Of a DNA stretch of 64,000 nucleotides, positions 1 through 11,700 are shown in pieces. A program made the position numbers and the translations under genes. Where the stretch lies: contig CANTUZ010000020.1 of NCBI GenBank assembly GCA_947846985.1, forward strand, positions 5,429,459-5,493,458. Reading direction: 5' to 3'. The stretch comes from Fratercula arctica (lineage: Eukaryota; Chordata; Aves; Charadriiformes; Alcidae). The notes beneath the pieces were generated by a model. That model made no database searches. It was not told where the DNA came from and saw nothing but the letters and a program-made list of their open reading frames with translations. The number at the start of each line of letters is the position of its first letter. Within the stretch, counting starts at the first letter, position 1.

Positions 1-1732
1 GGTTTTTTTTTCCCCTCTTTGTGTATAGCTGTGCTTGACTTAGCTCTAGTTTCTCTAGTTATTTTCTTGTTCTAGTATTTTAGGATTTTCCTGAAAGCAA
101 TTAGTTGAGATTCATTGGTCTAAATTTAGGCCATAGGTTTTTTTTCCTCTTCACCTGCTTGCGGTTTTGTATGCATTTTTAAACGTTCATTAAATAATCA
201 GAAACCCTCCAGATCTTCAACTCTGAATATAATGAAGAACAACTCTCCAAAGACAGATTTATATCCGCCGTAGAGGAGAAACTACTGTTAAATGAAAAAT
301 TAGGGAGAATTCCTACTATGCCAGATAATAAAAGGATGTATTGTCCTTGTCTGCAAAAGGGAGAAAATGCAGCTGAGGTCCCTTTTGTTAGCCTTGTCCC
401 CTTCCTCTCCCCTTGATTTCCACCTGGAAAAAAAAGGTGGGACAGTGTGGGAGGGTATTTTCCTATTAGGAATCTGTTCTTCCAGTTGAAGAAACACAAT
501 ATGGAAGCTTTGTAAGCCCTATTAAATGATAATGCCTCGTCTCTTCAGAGTTTTTTGTCAATGGCTGTAACATCTGCTAGTTAACATTAAAAACATTGCA
601 ATTCGAACTTTGAAAGCAATTTCTCTTCCCCCACTCCCCACCCCCTTGCAATGTGTCGTGATCTTGCAGAGTTATTTCTACTCTTGCAAGGCCGAGAGAA
701 GGCAGTTGCAGAAGGACTCGAGCTTTCTAAAGAATGCTTTTGAGGAGACTTATCCTAAATCACACTGCCTCCGAGAGAGAAAGGGGAGAGGAACACTTTT
801 GATAAAACATACTGGCGTACTTTCGTGTCTGTCTTTTTGCCTTCAGTTGTTACATTAAGAGAGAGTCATGTGAGTAGTGTGTGACTTTAAAATTAAAATC
901 TCTTTAGGTGCAGTCAGCAGTAACTGGAGGTCTCCTTGGCTTTTCACTCTGGTCTTGACAGGCTTTTGAAATGTCTTGAGGAATAGTGTTCAGATATTTC
1001 TTAACATCTCTCTATTGCTTTAACTGATAAAGAGAGTCTAGATATCGTGCAGTCCATTTAGACTGCTAGAAAATGAACAGTGCTAAATATTGTGTGTGGT
1101 ATTTCATGTCAAGGTGCACTTGAAGGAGCAGCGTCTTGTTGTGTGTTACCTGGAGAGCAGGATGCGTTTGCTCTTTTGAAGCAGGTATTTGTGTGTGGTG
1201 GTAACTGATTCCTATAGGAGAATGAAAATAAGTGCAAGTGCACTGTTGTGTTCCTTGTCCTCTGTGTATTCCTTGAGTTTTTAATGGCTAGTAATGGAGT
1301 ATGAGAAATATATTCAAGTGTTACACTCTGTTTCTCTTCTACTTTTTTTGAGACGTTGCCCAAGCAGAGAAGGAACCTTCTCTTTTTCAAGTAACGTCAC
1401 ACTAAGGCCTTTTTGACCTTTTAAAACTTTCTGGTAATTACATTATGGTTGATTAGATACTTACATGGGATTATTCAATGGCAGTTACTCTTCAATTCCT
1501 CTAATCCTTCCAAAGGATAAGTAATCTCCCCACTGAATTTCAACAAGGGCTGTGCTTGAGGAAGGTGGCTGAGAAAAAGCCTCGGCAAAGAAGTACATGG
1601 AAACTGATATTATCCCAGTTTGGCTGGAAACGAGCATCTTAATTTTCAGTCCCTTGTATAAGCATGGGTTTGCCCTGTTTTATTTTGGGCAGTAGGACTT
1701 GAATAAAAACAAATAACTGACCATAAAAAAAT

Positions 1733-1746
1733 ACACACACACACAC
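1733..1746. repeat. (AC)7 microsatellite
   Basis: Seven uninterrupted AC units, preceded by an A-rich run and followed by a short C run. It lies inside intron 3. Confidence 0.9.
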
Positions 1747-2310
1747 CCCCTGTTTCTTTCTTGCAGACCAAATGCAAACTCCGTATTAACTTGTGCAAAC
1801 AAAAGGCACTTGTTACTAAATTCCAACTATTTGTTGTCTGACTGTTTGCCAGGCATACCAAATTGGCTGAAGGCCAAAGCAGGTATTAGATTACTATTCC
1901 ACTTGTGCTGGGTGGTTAAAAACAAAAATTGCATCCTGTCTTATCTAGTGTCACGTAGCTGAATAAGATAGCAGCTGATAAATAGAGAAATTTGGCTGAA
2001 CTTGGATCTGCTGCCACTTGTGGTTTTTCTCTAGAATCTCTTACCTTCCTGAGCCGCAAGAAGCAGCGTGAATTGGCACAAAAGCTACTGTAGGCTAGAA
2101 AACAGCTGTGGTGTGCGGTTAAAATATTGCAAATCAGCTTTATATTTCAGGGGTTTAAAAAAAAATGCTTCCCATTTATAAAACCCCTGTGTAGCATGCG
2201 TGTAGTACTCGGTATATCCCAATATACAAACAATCTCCAGAATAGCTCTGGATCATAAGTAGACAAATGGTACCTTTTCCTGGATGAAAAACCAGGGACA
2301 AGTGGATGGA

Positions 2311-2358
2311 GTCACTTATCCAGGGCTGCTCCGCAAGTCGCTGGCGAAGCCGGGATGC
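2311..2358 (-). repeat. MIR-like ancient SINE fragment
   Basis: The segment reads as a diverged copy of the part of the MIR consensus (reverse orientation) that runs from the 'cactt...cc' block to the 'GCAAGTcgcTGG' and 'AGCCGGGAT' blocks. The order and spacing of these blocks match my memory of MIR-type elements. Assignment is by eye and subfamily is unknown; an alignment against a repeat library would decide it. Confidence 0.5.
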
Positions 2359-5300
2359 CTTTCTGATCAGTATCTGTATTGAAGGGGAATAATTAGGTGA
2401 CTCGGTGAGATATTTAGAAGTGGCCTATATTTTTGTGCCTCTAACCAGAAGTTAAAACCATGCTGGTCCAAAGGGAAATTAGTCCTATTGATGAGAAAAT
2501 CTAGAAGAGTATTCTCCTCCCTCTCCCCTTAGCTTCTCCCACCCTTTTTTAAACTTTTGAGACATCCTTTCTCATTTTTTTTTTTTTTAATGGAGAAGAG
2601 CTACCATGGTATGTGATAGCTCAGAAAACTGAGTGCTTTTTAGCAGATGTAGTTTATGCAGGAGCTACATGGAAAATAATGCCATGGTGCCATGCTGCAA
2701 AGTTTCCGTGAAGCTGTGGAAGGCAAATTCGGAGGTCCCAATCAGAAACCAAATGTGAATGAGCTCTGAATGGCAGAGCTGAATTAGTGTGGTGCTACAT
2801 CTCGGCAAATTTATGTAGCTTCAACAGAGATCTAATTAACTGGGCTGCGTCAGTGAAATAACTGGCTGTATGACTTCAGAGACGGGAGTTTCCTGCCGCT
2901 CTTGTGCCGTGTGGTCATTCCAGCCTGTTCACTGATTCTACACTATCTCCTGTCTGGTCTAACGCATGCAGTGTAGCCAAGCTAAAATGCCCTGCAGTTT
3001 GATGAAATGCAGCCTGCAGGAGGAAGAGCCTGAGCTGCGATGCTGTTGGGGCACTCAGGTGTGGCTTAACACAGGCGTTTTGCTTTTTACAGCTTTCCAA
3101 TAGAAATTGTAGCTGTTGGAATGGTGCTGCCAATCTTGCTGCTGGTTTGGGAGCTCTCTGTCCTTGTCTCATGCTACATGGGAATCTGCATTAAAGACAA
3201 GGACACTTTATTATTTGAAAGTCTGAGGAACATTATTTTTTACACTTCTGTTTGGAAAATACCTTCTAAAAAACATTACACATGTCTGGCTGCCTTGCAG
3301 GTGCTCTAGTAACTTACATTTAGGAACTACTCACTGGGTTGTAAATAATGGTATGAAATATGGAGAGGATAGCGATACAGAGATCCTCGATTGCTGAGGG
3401 CAGTGGAAATAAAATCCTGAGGCATGAGATCCTTTTCTTGGGCCATTTATAATGTAAGGCTTTCTTGAATCAGAGCTTTGTATCCTGCTGGGATTGAGCA
3501 GGTGAGCAGAAAAGGTGAAAAGGATGCACTTCAGATCCCTTTTGTTGCTGAATTCTTGAGCTGCTGTATCTTGCGCTGTCTGAAGTGGTGAGCTTTTTCA
3601 AAGGAGAGAGATAGAAGTACAGCGTGCAGCCCTAATCCAGCCTCAAGGCAGTGAAGGGCCTGGGTGGATGCGATAAGGTCTGCGCTGGGAAGGAAACACG
3701 GCAAGATGCGGAGGGAAGTGGCGGGAGCTGGCCGTGCTGTAGCCGGAGCAGCGCCGAGCCCCAGGTGGGCAAACCCCATCCAGCAGAGCATCGGTGGTGG
3801 TGGCAACGTGGGGTTTGGCTCCACAGCCACTGTCTCTGCCTTGAGGATTCTCCACCACGTTCTCCTGTGTTCACTCTTGGACGCCTCACACTGGTTATCC
3901 GAAGGGCACAGCAGTGCTGATGGTGGAGCCGGGATGGGTCAGTCCTGAAATCAGTGAACTTCTGAAATTGCAGCGGTGGTGCCTGCATCGCACATGGGTT
4001 CACAGAGGGTTTATGTTTGTGGTGTTTGGATTCGCAGTGTCATGGGAAGCCTGCATGGTCTGTGGCTTTGTCTCCTGCAGTTCTCCTGTTTCGTGTCCTT
4101 CTCCAGGGCTCTGTTACGATGTGGAGGGTCTTATTTGTTTGAGTGTTAGCTGGGAGCTTGCCAGCCACTTCAAAGGTATCTGTGCTGATAAGAGAAGCCG
4201 CGCTTGCTGCCAAAGCCAGCACTGAAGTGGTGCTGGATGTACAGTGTGTGTCAGCCCTGTTTCTTCCTGCCACTTGGATTTGTTTACTTCCTTGGATAGC
4301 TCTCCCTGCAAATCCTTTACGTGTCTGAGCGCTGGGCTGCTTGCACCAAACAGGGTTTTATATCTTATTGGAAACGTGCGACCTAAGGTGTAGGTATTCT
4401 TTGAGCACTGGACTCTTTCCGAGCCTTTTGTTTTAGTTTCTCCTGAGGAAATACTTTTACGTTTCAGTAAAAGATGTTGTCAATAAGGGGCTTGCTGCTC
4501 TAGCAGTCTCACAGATGGATCCCCGTTGGTGGGGATCTGGTGTTCGGCTTCAGCAGTGCCCTGGCCCCAGGAACGGTGTCAGTGCAATTCTGCACGATGA
4601 CAACAGAAGAGGAAGATAAATGGTGAAATAAATAACCTCTCTCTTGAGCAAATAAAACTGGGGGGGAACGGGTGGAATTGTCCTGATAACAAATTGTTAC
4701 ACCTTGGGACAGAGGTAATATTTTCTCATTTGTCCAGCAGTTAATGATTTAGCCCTGGGTCTTGTACAAGGTTGAAGTTTAAAGCCTGTGTGCCACCCGG
4801 CGTTGCTATTCTGGTCACCTCTCCCCCTCCTGGAGGACTGTCCTGCTTTAATGTCAACGCCTGTTCCCGTGCCTGCTCCTCTTCATTCCTCCATTTAATT
4901 TTGTGGAGAGCACTCCTTTGATTTCTCCCTGCTTATCCTCCTTCAGCTTGAGCCTTTGCTTTTATATTTATATATATGTATTTAAAATATTCTTCTACTT
5001 GAGCTGGTTCCCGTTTTGATTTCCCCTTTTCTCCCTTTTCACTCTGTCCCCCCATCACCCTGTTGTTTTAATGTGGCCCTTGATTTCGCTGCATGGTACA
5101 ACCTTTCTGTTCCTCGTGTGGTTATCAGGTTTTTTTGCCTACGGACGTATCTTTTTAGTGGGATCCCTTGATATTATTTATACAGCTATAGCCTTTTGAG
5201 AAGCAGTCTCTTTAATTTGGTACCTTTAATCATTCTTTCCGTGTTGTCTCTTTGAGATTTCCCTAGAAGCAGACTGATAGTCTTGTTCAAATTTAAGAAA

Positions 5301-7958
5301 AAAAAAATTTTAAAACAATGGACTGTGGAAGCATCAGTCACTTTGAGTAGTTTCTGAACAAGCTGATTTTTTTTTTTTCAATTTGACATTTTTTTACATA
5401 ACAAAATTGTGAAGTGGTTAGAAAGTGTTAATAGGCAGAAAGGCAGATTTATTCTGTGTATATGTAAGTTCCCATGTCTAGAGGGGCCTCGGGACAGGCA
5501 GTGGCTGTTACTGGCTGCTTTCTAGAGCTCTGCCTCTAAATGGACCCACGTACCTTCTCAGCGTCTGCCTGTTGTGCTGTTACGTGTGCCTTCCATGCAG
5601 CCGTCATCCTACTGTGTTTATGACATGCATCTTCTGCTCTGTTTTTACCTCAGGGCTCCTTGCAGCAGCGTTAACTGGGGCTCACTGGAGATGCTCGGAG
5701 CCCTGACCCTGTCCTGCCCTGCTCTCTGCCTTGCTGGGCTGGACGCGTCCTCGGTGTCGGGCAGTGGGGACGGGGAGGGCTGGTTGCCCTACGGATCTCG
5801 CTTCGAGAACGTAGCATTCCTTTCTTTTATTATTGTGTCAAGTTCACGTATGGTATTTATGGGGAGAAAACCCTGTAAGAAGGAATGAAGAAAACAAACA
5901 CAAGGATTTGAAATTTGCTTCCTGTTTAATACCTTTGATCGTGGAAAAAAGCAGTTTATCTACTAGTACACGGCTCAGTGTTTGATGTGAAATGAAAAAT
6001 CCACAATGAGTTGCTTAAAAGCCTTGCAGTAATCAAGGAAGAAGAATTATTAATTCTCTTAAGGGGTCCGTGCTTAAGATGACCTACTTTACAGCTGCAG
6101 TGTGTGTCATTGCTGCATTGGTACCAGAATATGAAAAATCTTAAAATACACCACACATGGAAAAGCCACGCACATGAAGGAAATGCACTGGCCAAAGGCT
6201 GGGCATTTCTAAAAATATTTCTCCTTAACAATGTAAACACGTAAATATACAAATGCCATAATTAAAACTGTTACAGAGGTGCAGAACGGGTAAGTACATG
6301 CTGTCTCCCTGCTCTCCCACTTGCATCCTTACCCGCTGCATCTACTGGTGCCTTAGGAAATAGTAATGATGATTTCTTACTATTTTCCCAAAAGTTAAAG
6401 GACACAGAGGCCTGTTGTGAAATGATACTTTCTGATTTCTCATTGGGGAAATGAAATCCCCCGGTTTTCCCATCTGCTTCATTTTAGGGCAAGTGGCGTG
6501 GGGGAAGAGAAGAGGAATGAAATAATTTGTTTGGCGCTCCTGTCTGTGTTAGCAGTACAGAAAGCTGAGTTAGAGAGGCGATTCCCCCCACCTGTAACTG
6601 GAGTGGATGGTTTCTGTTATGCTGCTAACACTTTGTACGCGCTCAGATGCAATGACGGGATCAGAGCCTGTTGCCCAGGGTGAGGTACTGAACACTGAAG
6701 GCTACAGCTGGAGTAATTTTACTGCATATGTTACAGGCTAAAAATGTCACTTCTGTGTATGGGCTGGGCAAGGAATACACTGCATTTGGCCCTATTTAAT
6801 GTGTGAAAGTAGTCCATTGTTATTACATTTTGTTTCTAATTTCCTGCATGCTGACATTGTCTTTCACCACCCCAGTACGCTCACCTTTTTGTTGCTGCTG
6901 TGCGAATTCAGGTCAGCCAGGAACAAGGTAAGGGCACTTTTGCACTCCAGGTCACTCAGCTGACTCTGATCTCTCCAGTCATTTTTTTCCTAGAGATGCG
7001 TCACAGCAGTTTGAAAAAGGGAATTGTTGGAAGTCGGTGACACAAAGCTGTCATGCAGAGCATTAAAACTGTGAGCAGAATTGCAGAACATTACTTCCAA
7101 TATTTTACAGGACTTCGCTGCTTGCTGGTAGGTCTTGCTGCCTTCAGAAGTCTGTTTCACATGTGGCTTGTTCAATGAGGGCAAATGTAGGTGGCTTCAC
7201 AACAAGAATGAATGCTCTCAGCCATAAAATTGCTCGGTTTGTTGGGATTGAGGGCCTGAAGGCCAAGATTCAATAGGATCAGCACAGAATTCTGCAAAAA
7301 AATAAAAAGGAGAAAAAGGGAGCGGGGGTTGTTTGGAAGCAACTCGTTCAGGCCCAGTATGGGAGGCAGCGGTGTGACGTGGTTTCATGTAGGAATGGCT
7401 TTTCAGAGTACAGTATTCCGCTGTACTAAGGAAAATTCCTTATTACTGACATAGTGGTGAAACAAATCACTAGCGAAATGGTGGAGAAAACTAGATAATA
7501 CGACTGTAATTTAAATAGGACTGACCAATGCATAATGGATCATTAAACTGGAAACTGATGATCTATCACCCAAAATATGCATGTATATTGTATGGCGTAG
7601 CTTTTGTTTTCCTAGCTTTTATCTAAATTCTGCAGAGTTTGAAGCTTTAAAAGTCGTCTTTACAGAATTCCTGTTCTGTAGGACCATGTGATAATGGCTG
7701 AGCACTTTATCCATAAAAGTTGAAAGGCAGTTGATCGTTTAGATGAGAACATGAAGGTGATAAATTGTACTTGCTACTGGATGCAAATGAGTTAAAGGCA
7801 GGCCTGTTAAAAAGAAGAAAAAAGAAAAAAAAGAACGTTATCAAGAACCTACCTGTAAAGAATTTTAAACTTCAATTAGCAAGTTCTATTTAAGTGCTAC
7901 ATGTATGATCCTGGAGAATTCTACCTGGCGAGCCTTCTCTTTAACAAACTTTGTAAGT

Positions 7959-7996
7959 AGATGTTAACTAATGCATAATTAGATGTTAACTAATGC
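7959..7996. repeat. 16-bp direct repeat, 22-bp period
   Basis: The word AGATGTTAACTAATGC occurs at 7959-7974 and again, identical, at 7981-7996, separated by ATAATT. It looks like a local tandem duplication; no function is implied. Confidence 0.85.
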
Positions 7997-8204
7997 TGTA
8001 TTGTCACCTTGATTTAGACAGGAATAAAAAGGATCTTGCACTTCTGCAAATTTCCTCACTGGTCCCAGCAAGAACTCAATCCGCTCGCCTCCCAGCTCCC
8101 ACTGTTGATTCAAAACACCTTAGAATGTTTAATGTTTGTTTTCCACAATTATTCCTTTTTCTACAATGTAGAGAAATGGTCTTGTTAGGAAGCGGTCTTC
8201 AAAA

Positions 8205-8266
8205 TCAGCAGATTGTGTTCCAGTTCCAGCCCTGTCACTGGCTGACGTAATTTTAGGCATCGTATT
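8205..8266 (+). repeat. MIR-like ancient SINE fragment
   Basis: Blocks similar to the MIR core appear in order: a TTCCAGTTCCAGCCCTG-like block, then GTCACTGGCTGACGT, then a diverged GGCA block. This corresponds to the 'cccagctctgccactgactgg' part of MIR in forward orientation. Called by eye from memory of the consensus, with considerable divergence. Confidence 0.45.
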
Positions 8267-8735
8267 AGATAAAAATCTCTTATCTCAGTGTGTTACGCAT
8301 TCACCCACCAATGGTTTCTGAGTGCTTCCTTGCTGTTGTTGAGTTTATAGGGAAAGCATCTCGTGAACTTCACGGTATGTTTGTTTTGAAGCTGAACCAT
8401 CTTTCTATCAGATTTGGAACTACGTTGCTGAAACTTGAGATCCGGGGCATAAAATGTTGACAGCATTCCTTCGCTCTCATATTTATTATCCCCCCTAAAT
8501 ATTTTGAAGCTGAAGTCGTTAATGTTTGGTGGAATGCGGAACAGCCAAGCGAGTGCTGCAGTAGATCCCAAAAACATCTTGATTAAATTAGAGGGGAGGT
8601 GGAGGGGAGGAGGGCTGGAACAAAGAGGCCGTTGAGAAGCTGGCACGCCGTGCTGGGAATTTATGTTCCAGCGAGGGGTAGCAGCAACCTACAGCTCTGC
8701 ATATGGTGCATGTACACCCTGTTGTAACAAAGGGG

Positions 8736-8782
8736 TATGTGTGCATGTGTGAGCGTGTATGTGTGTGCACGTGCACGCACAC
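8736..8782. repeat. Alternating purine-pyrimidine (GT/GC) stretch
   Basis: About 47 bases of mostly GT, CA, TG and GC steps, with the core GTGTGTGCACGTGCACGC (from about 8761) alternating almost perfectly. Such tracts can adopt Z-DNA under negative supercoiling. It is a degenerate microsatellite inside intron 3. Confidence 0.7.
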
Positions 8783-11700
8783 TTAGGGCAGCTTTTACTT
8801 TCTTGTTTTGGGCTGTAGAAAAGGCTTGAGAAAGGCAGCTTGCGAGCAAAATACTGAGGTTGCAAGTTAGCACTCTTGGGCAATTACTCTTGTCACCCTG
8901 CTGGAGTAACTTTCTTGTTCTCTTGGGTGCTGTTGCTAATTTTCCTGATTTGCAGAGGAGAGGCAGGCTGTGTTTATCGCTGCAGCACAGGTGAGGTGGT
9001 GCTGGCGCCCTGCTCTCCCTGTCCCCAGCCTCCGGCCTGCGGTGGGCTCCCGTGCCATGCCAGCTTCCACAAGCATTAATGATGCACATCCAACTAGATA
9101 ATCTCCCAGATCAAGAGGACAAGCATTTAGCCCTGATGGGATAAGAAGCAGACAAGGTTTGTGGCGACACCCCCTCCCCACATGCACACATAGTTTATTA
9201 TCGGAGCCAATTAGATAAGATTTTGTTGCACAAGCCCTTCCTCAAGCTTGTTAAGCAGCGGCGGGTACAGCCAGGAATAGATAATAATAAAATTTATCAG
9301 ATTTACTTTTATTTATTGCTTTTTCCTGGAAGATTGTTTACAAAATGAAGCATTCTAAACACTGTCAGCCTTTGAAAAACATAATATAGAATTTGACGTT
9401 GAAATAGAAGTTGGTACCTGGAGACGTTTGCAACTGCAGAGACTGTGTTGTTGTTTTGCCTTGGCATGCGTTTTATTCACAATTCCACACCATGTTCTAG
9501 CATGATCTTGAAATCTCTTATGCCTGCATGGCAATGGTTAAGATCAGCAGCCTTTAATCTGGATGCACTTTGAACTCTGTGGGACCTCAGAAAAGTTCTT
9601 GTGTGTGTCAGGTCCACCACCCTCTACAGCACTTGAGCAACAACTTTCTTTGCTGATGTCTAGGGCATGTTCTTTTTGACTTTCCCAAGCTAACCGTTCT
9701 GCTTCTTCCAAGATATCTTCATTTATCAAGGTCAACTAGCTTAGTTTTTTTCTCCTAAACCCTTTTATTTTGGTGGAATCAGTATGGAGAGCAGCATTAA
9801 ATTAACAGTGTTCATTGCACAGCTCTTGTTTTCGTGACACCTGTGATCTGTCTTACCTTCATCTTAATGTAAGGTTTTTTCCAGTCCAACAGTCTGGCAG
9901 TTTCTTTCTTGAGAGCTCATTTGGAAGCACAAAGAGTTTTGTGATTTGACAATTTGGCACTTACACTTCTTCTTTTCTTCTTCAACTTGAATATGCATTA
10001 AAATATTCATTTTAATCTATTTCACATAATTGATGCTTCAGCAGTTTGTACAGCGAATGAGCAATTTTATGCAAGAAATAAGCAAATGGGCTGAAAGGAG
10101 CCGGGTGGAAGGCAGATGATTGGTCCAGTGCAGGCCGTTTAAGCGGCACAGTGAAGCGTGCGGCTGAAAAGCTCCTTCTGTGTGAAAAGTTCAGTGCTCA
10201 GGGCATTTAAAACAGACCCAGCCAGTCACTTTCATTTATCATCTCCAATGTTCAGAAAAACGCAGTCATAAAGTCTTTGCGATCCATCTCACTGCAGCAA
10301 TGAGCAGCAGCTCCGGCTTTTTGTCTGCTTTCAGAGATGGAAAAACCGTAAATCTTGTTTCTGCAAACTCTCTTGGAGATGGGGAATCACCAGCTTTTTT
10401 CCTTTCTTTAAATTAAAGACTCCTCAAAATAAAAGCAGGATGCTCCCCTTTGTCAGCATTTGTGTCAGACTCTTGTTTTTCCAGTAACACATCTGGCTTC
10501 CTGGGGAGCAGGTTTGGAACGTGCGCCTGGAGCGTATGAAAATGCCGAGGACCTGACCTGGGATGGTCCCGCTTGTACGACCCATGGCGCTGCCAACGGC
10601 GCGATGCCAGGCTGGTCTGAATGGGTCACAGCAGACACAAACAGTCCATAATAAAACCTTTATCCCCTCAGAAACACAATAAAGTCTGAGCACTGCTGAA
10701 CTGGACAATATTTAAAAAAAAAGATTATATAATATTTTTCGTTTTGCTTTTTAGTTTATCAGTATGTATTTTTTTCTGGACTATCTTGACTTCTTAGGCA
10801 GAAATGCTGCTTTAACGTGGGTTTCTCTGCATTACCTCTTTTTATTTTTCTTTTCCTGAACTTTGTAGGCATAAATAGTCTTGAACCTATCAAATTTGCT
10901 TGACCCAGAAGATATTATATACTTCTACCATGCAGAGCATGAAGGCTCAATCAGGCAAACTGCCTTAGTAGGTAGTGAATGAGTAAAATCTATAAACTGA
11001 ATAAAGTTATTCTTGTTACATGTAGCAGTAGAAGCATTTGCATTTTCAAATTAGTGGGGAAAATGGGGAGAAAACATAGTTCTTAGATTATGAGTGTTTA
11101 AGCCTGCCTGTTTATTTGTGAATAGAAATGTTAGAGAGACAAGACATCTGCTCTATTCCTTGACTTCTCCAGTTACTCACCTGGATGTCTTTTATTAATA
11201 AAACCTCAGAAAAAGTGGAATTCAGTGTACTTTATCTCTTTCCTGCACTTCAGAATGATTAGAGCTATGAAATTACAGACAGGGGTTTGAAAACACTAAA
11301 GATTGAACTGCGAAGGCTAAGACTGCATTTCTGAGATTTCGGTTGTTAAACACTAGTGACTCTTGGGATTTTTTCTGGTTAAACATTCGATAGGAGCAAA
11401 GCTGCTGAAGCTGGCTGGCTCCTGTCGGCCCAAGCAGGGACAGTGTTAGTGGATGTCACTTGGAGATGGATCTGTCCTTTCCCTCTGGATATTGTGTGTC
11501 TGGTTGGTTTTTTTGGTTTTGACAAGGTCATAGATCCCGGCGTGTCTGTCTGCTCCTGTCTGTCTGGCCCTTGGGGACATGTTCCAGTAAAACCCCTGGG
11601 GATAGACCTCGTCCCCGTAGCTCTTCCCTGCACTCTCTGGAGCCGCCGGTACGATTCCTTCCCTTCCCTTCCACCAGACCAAGAGACACATTTAGTCTGA

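Noticed and set aside
3531..4328. Cluster of overlapping ORFs on both strands
   Set aside because: Reflects locally higher GC with few stop codons; none has a recognisable domain.
8661..9089. 142-codon ORF on the - strand
   Set aside because: Runs through the GT/CA-rich stretch, gives a low-complexity translation and has no recognisable motif.
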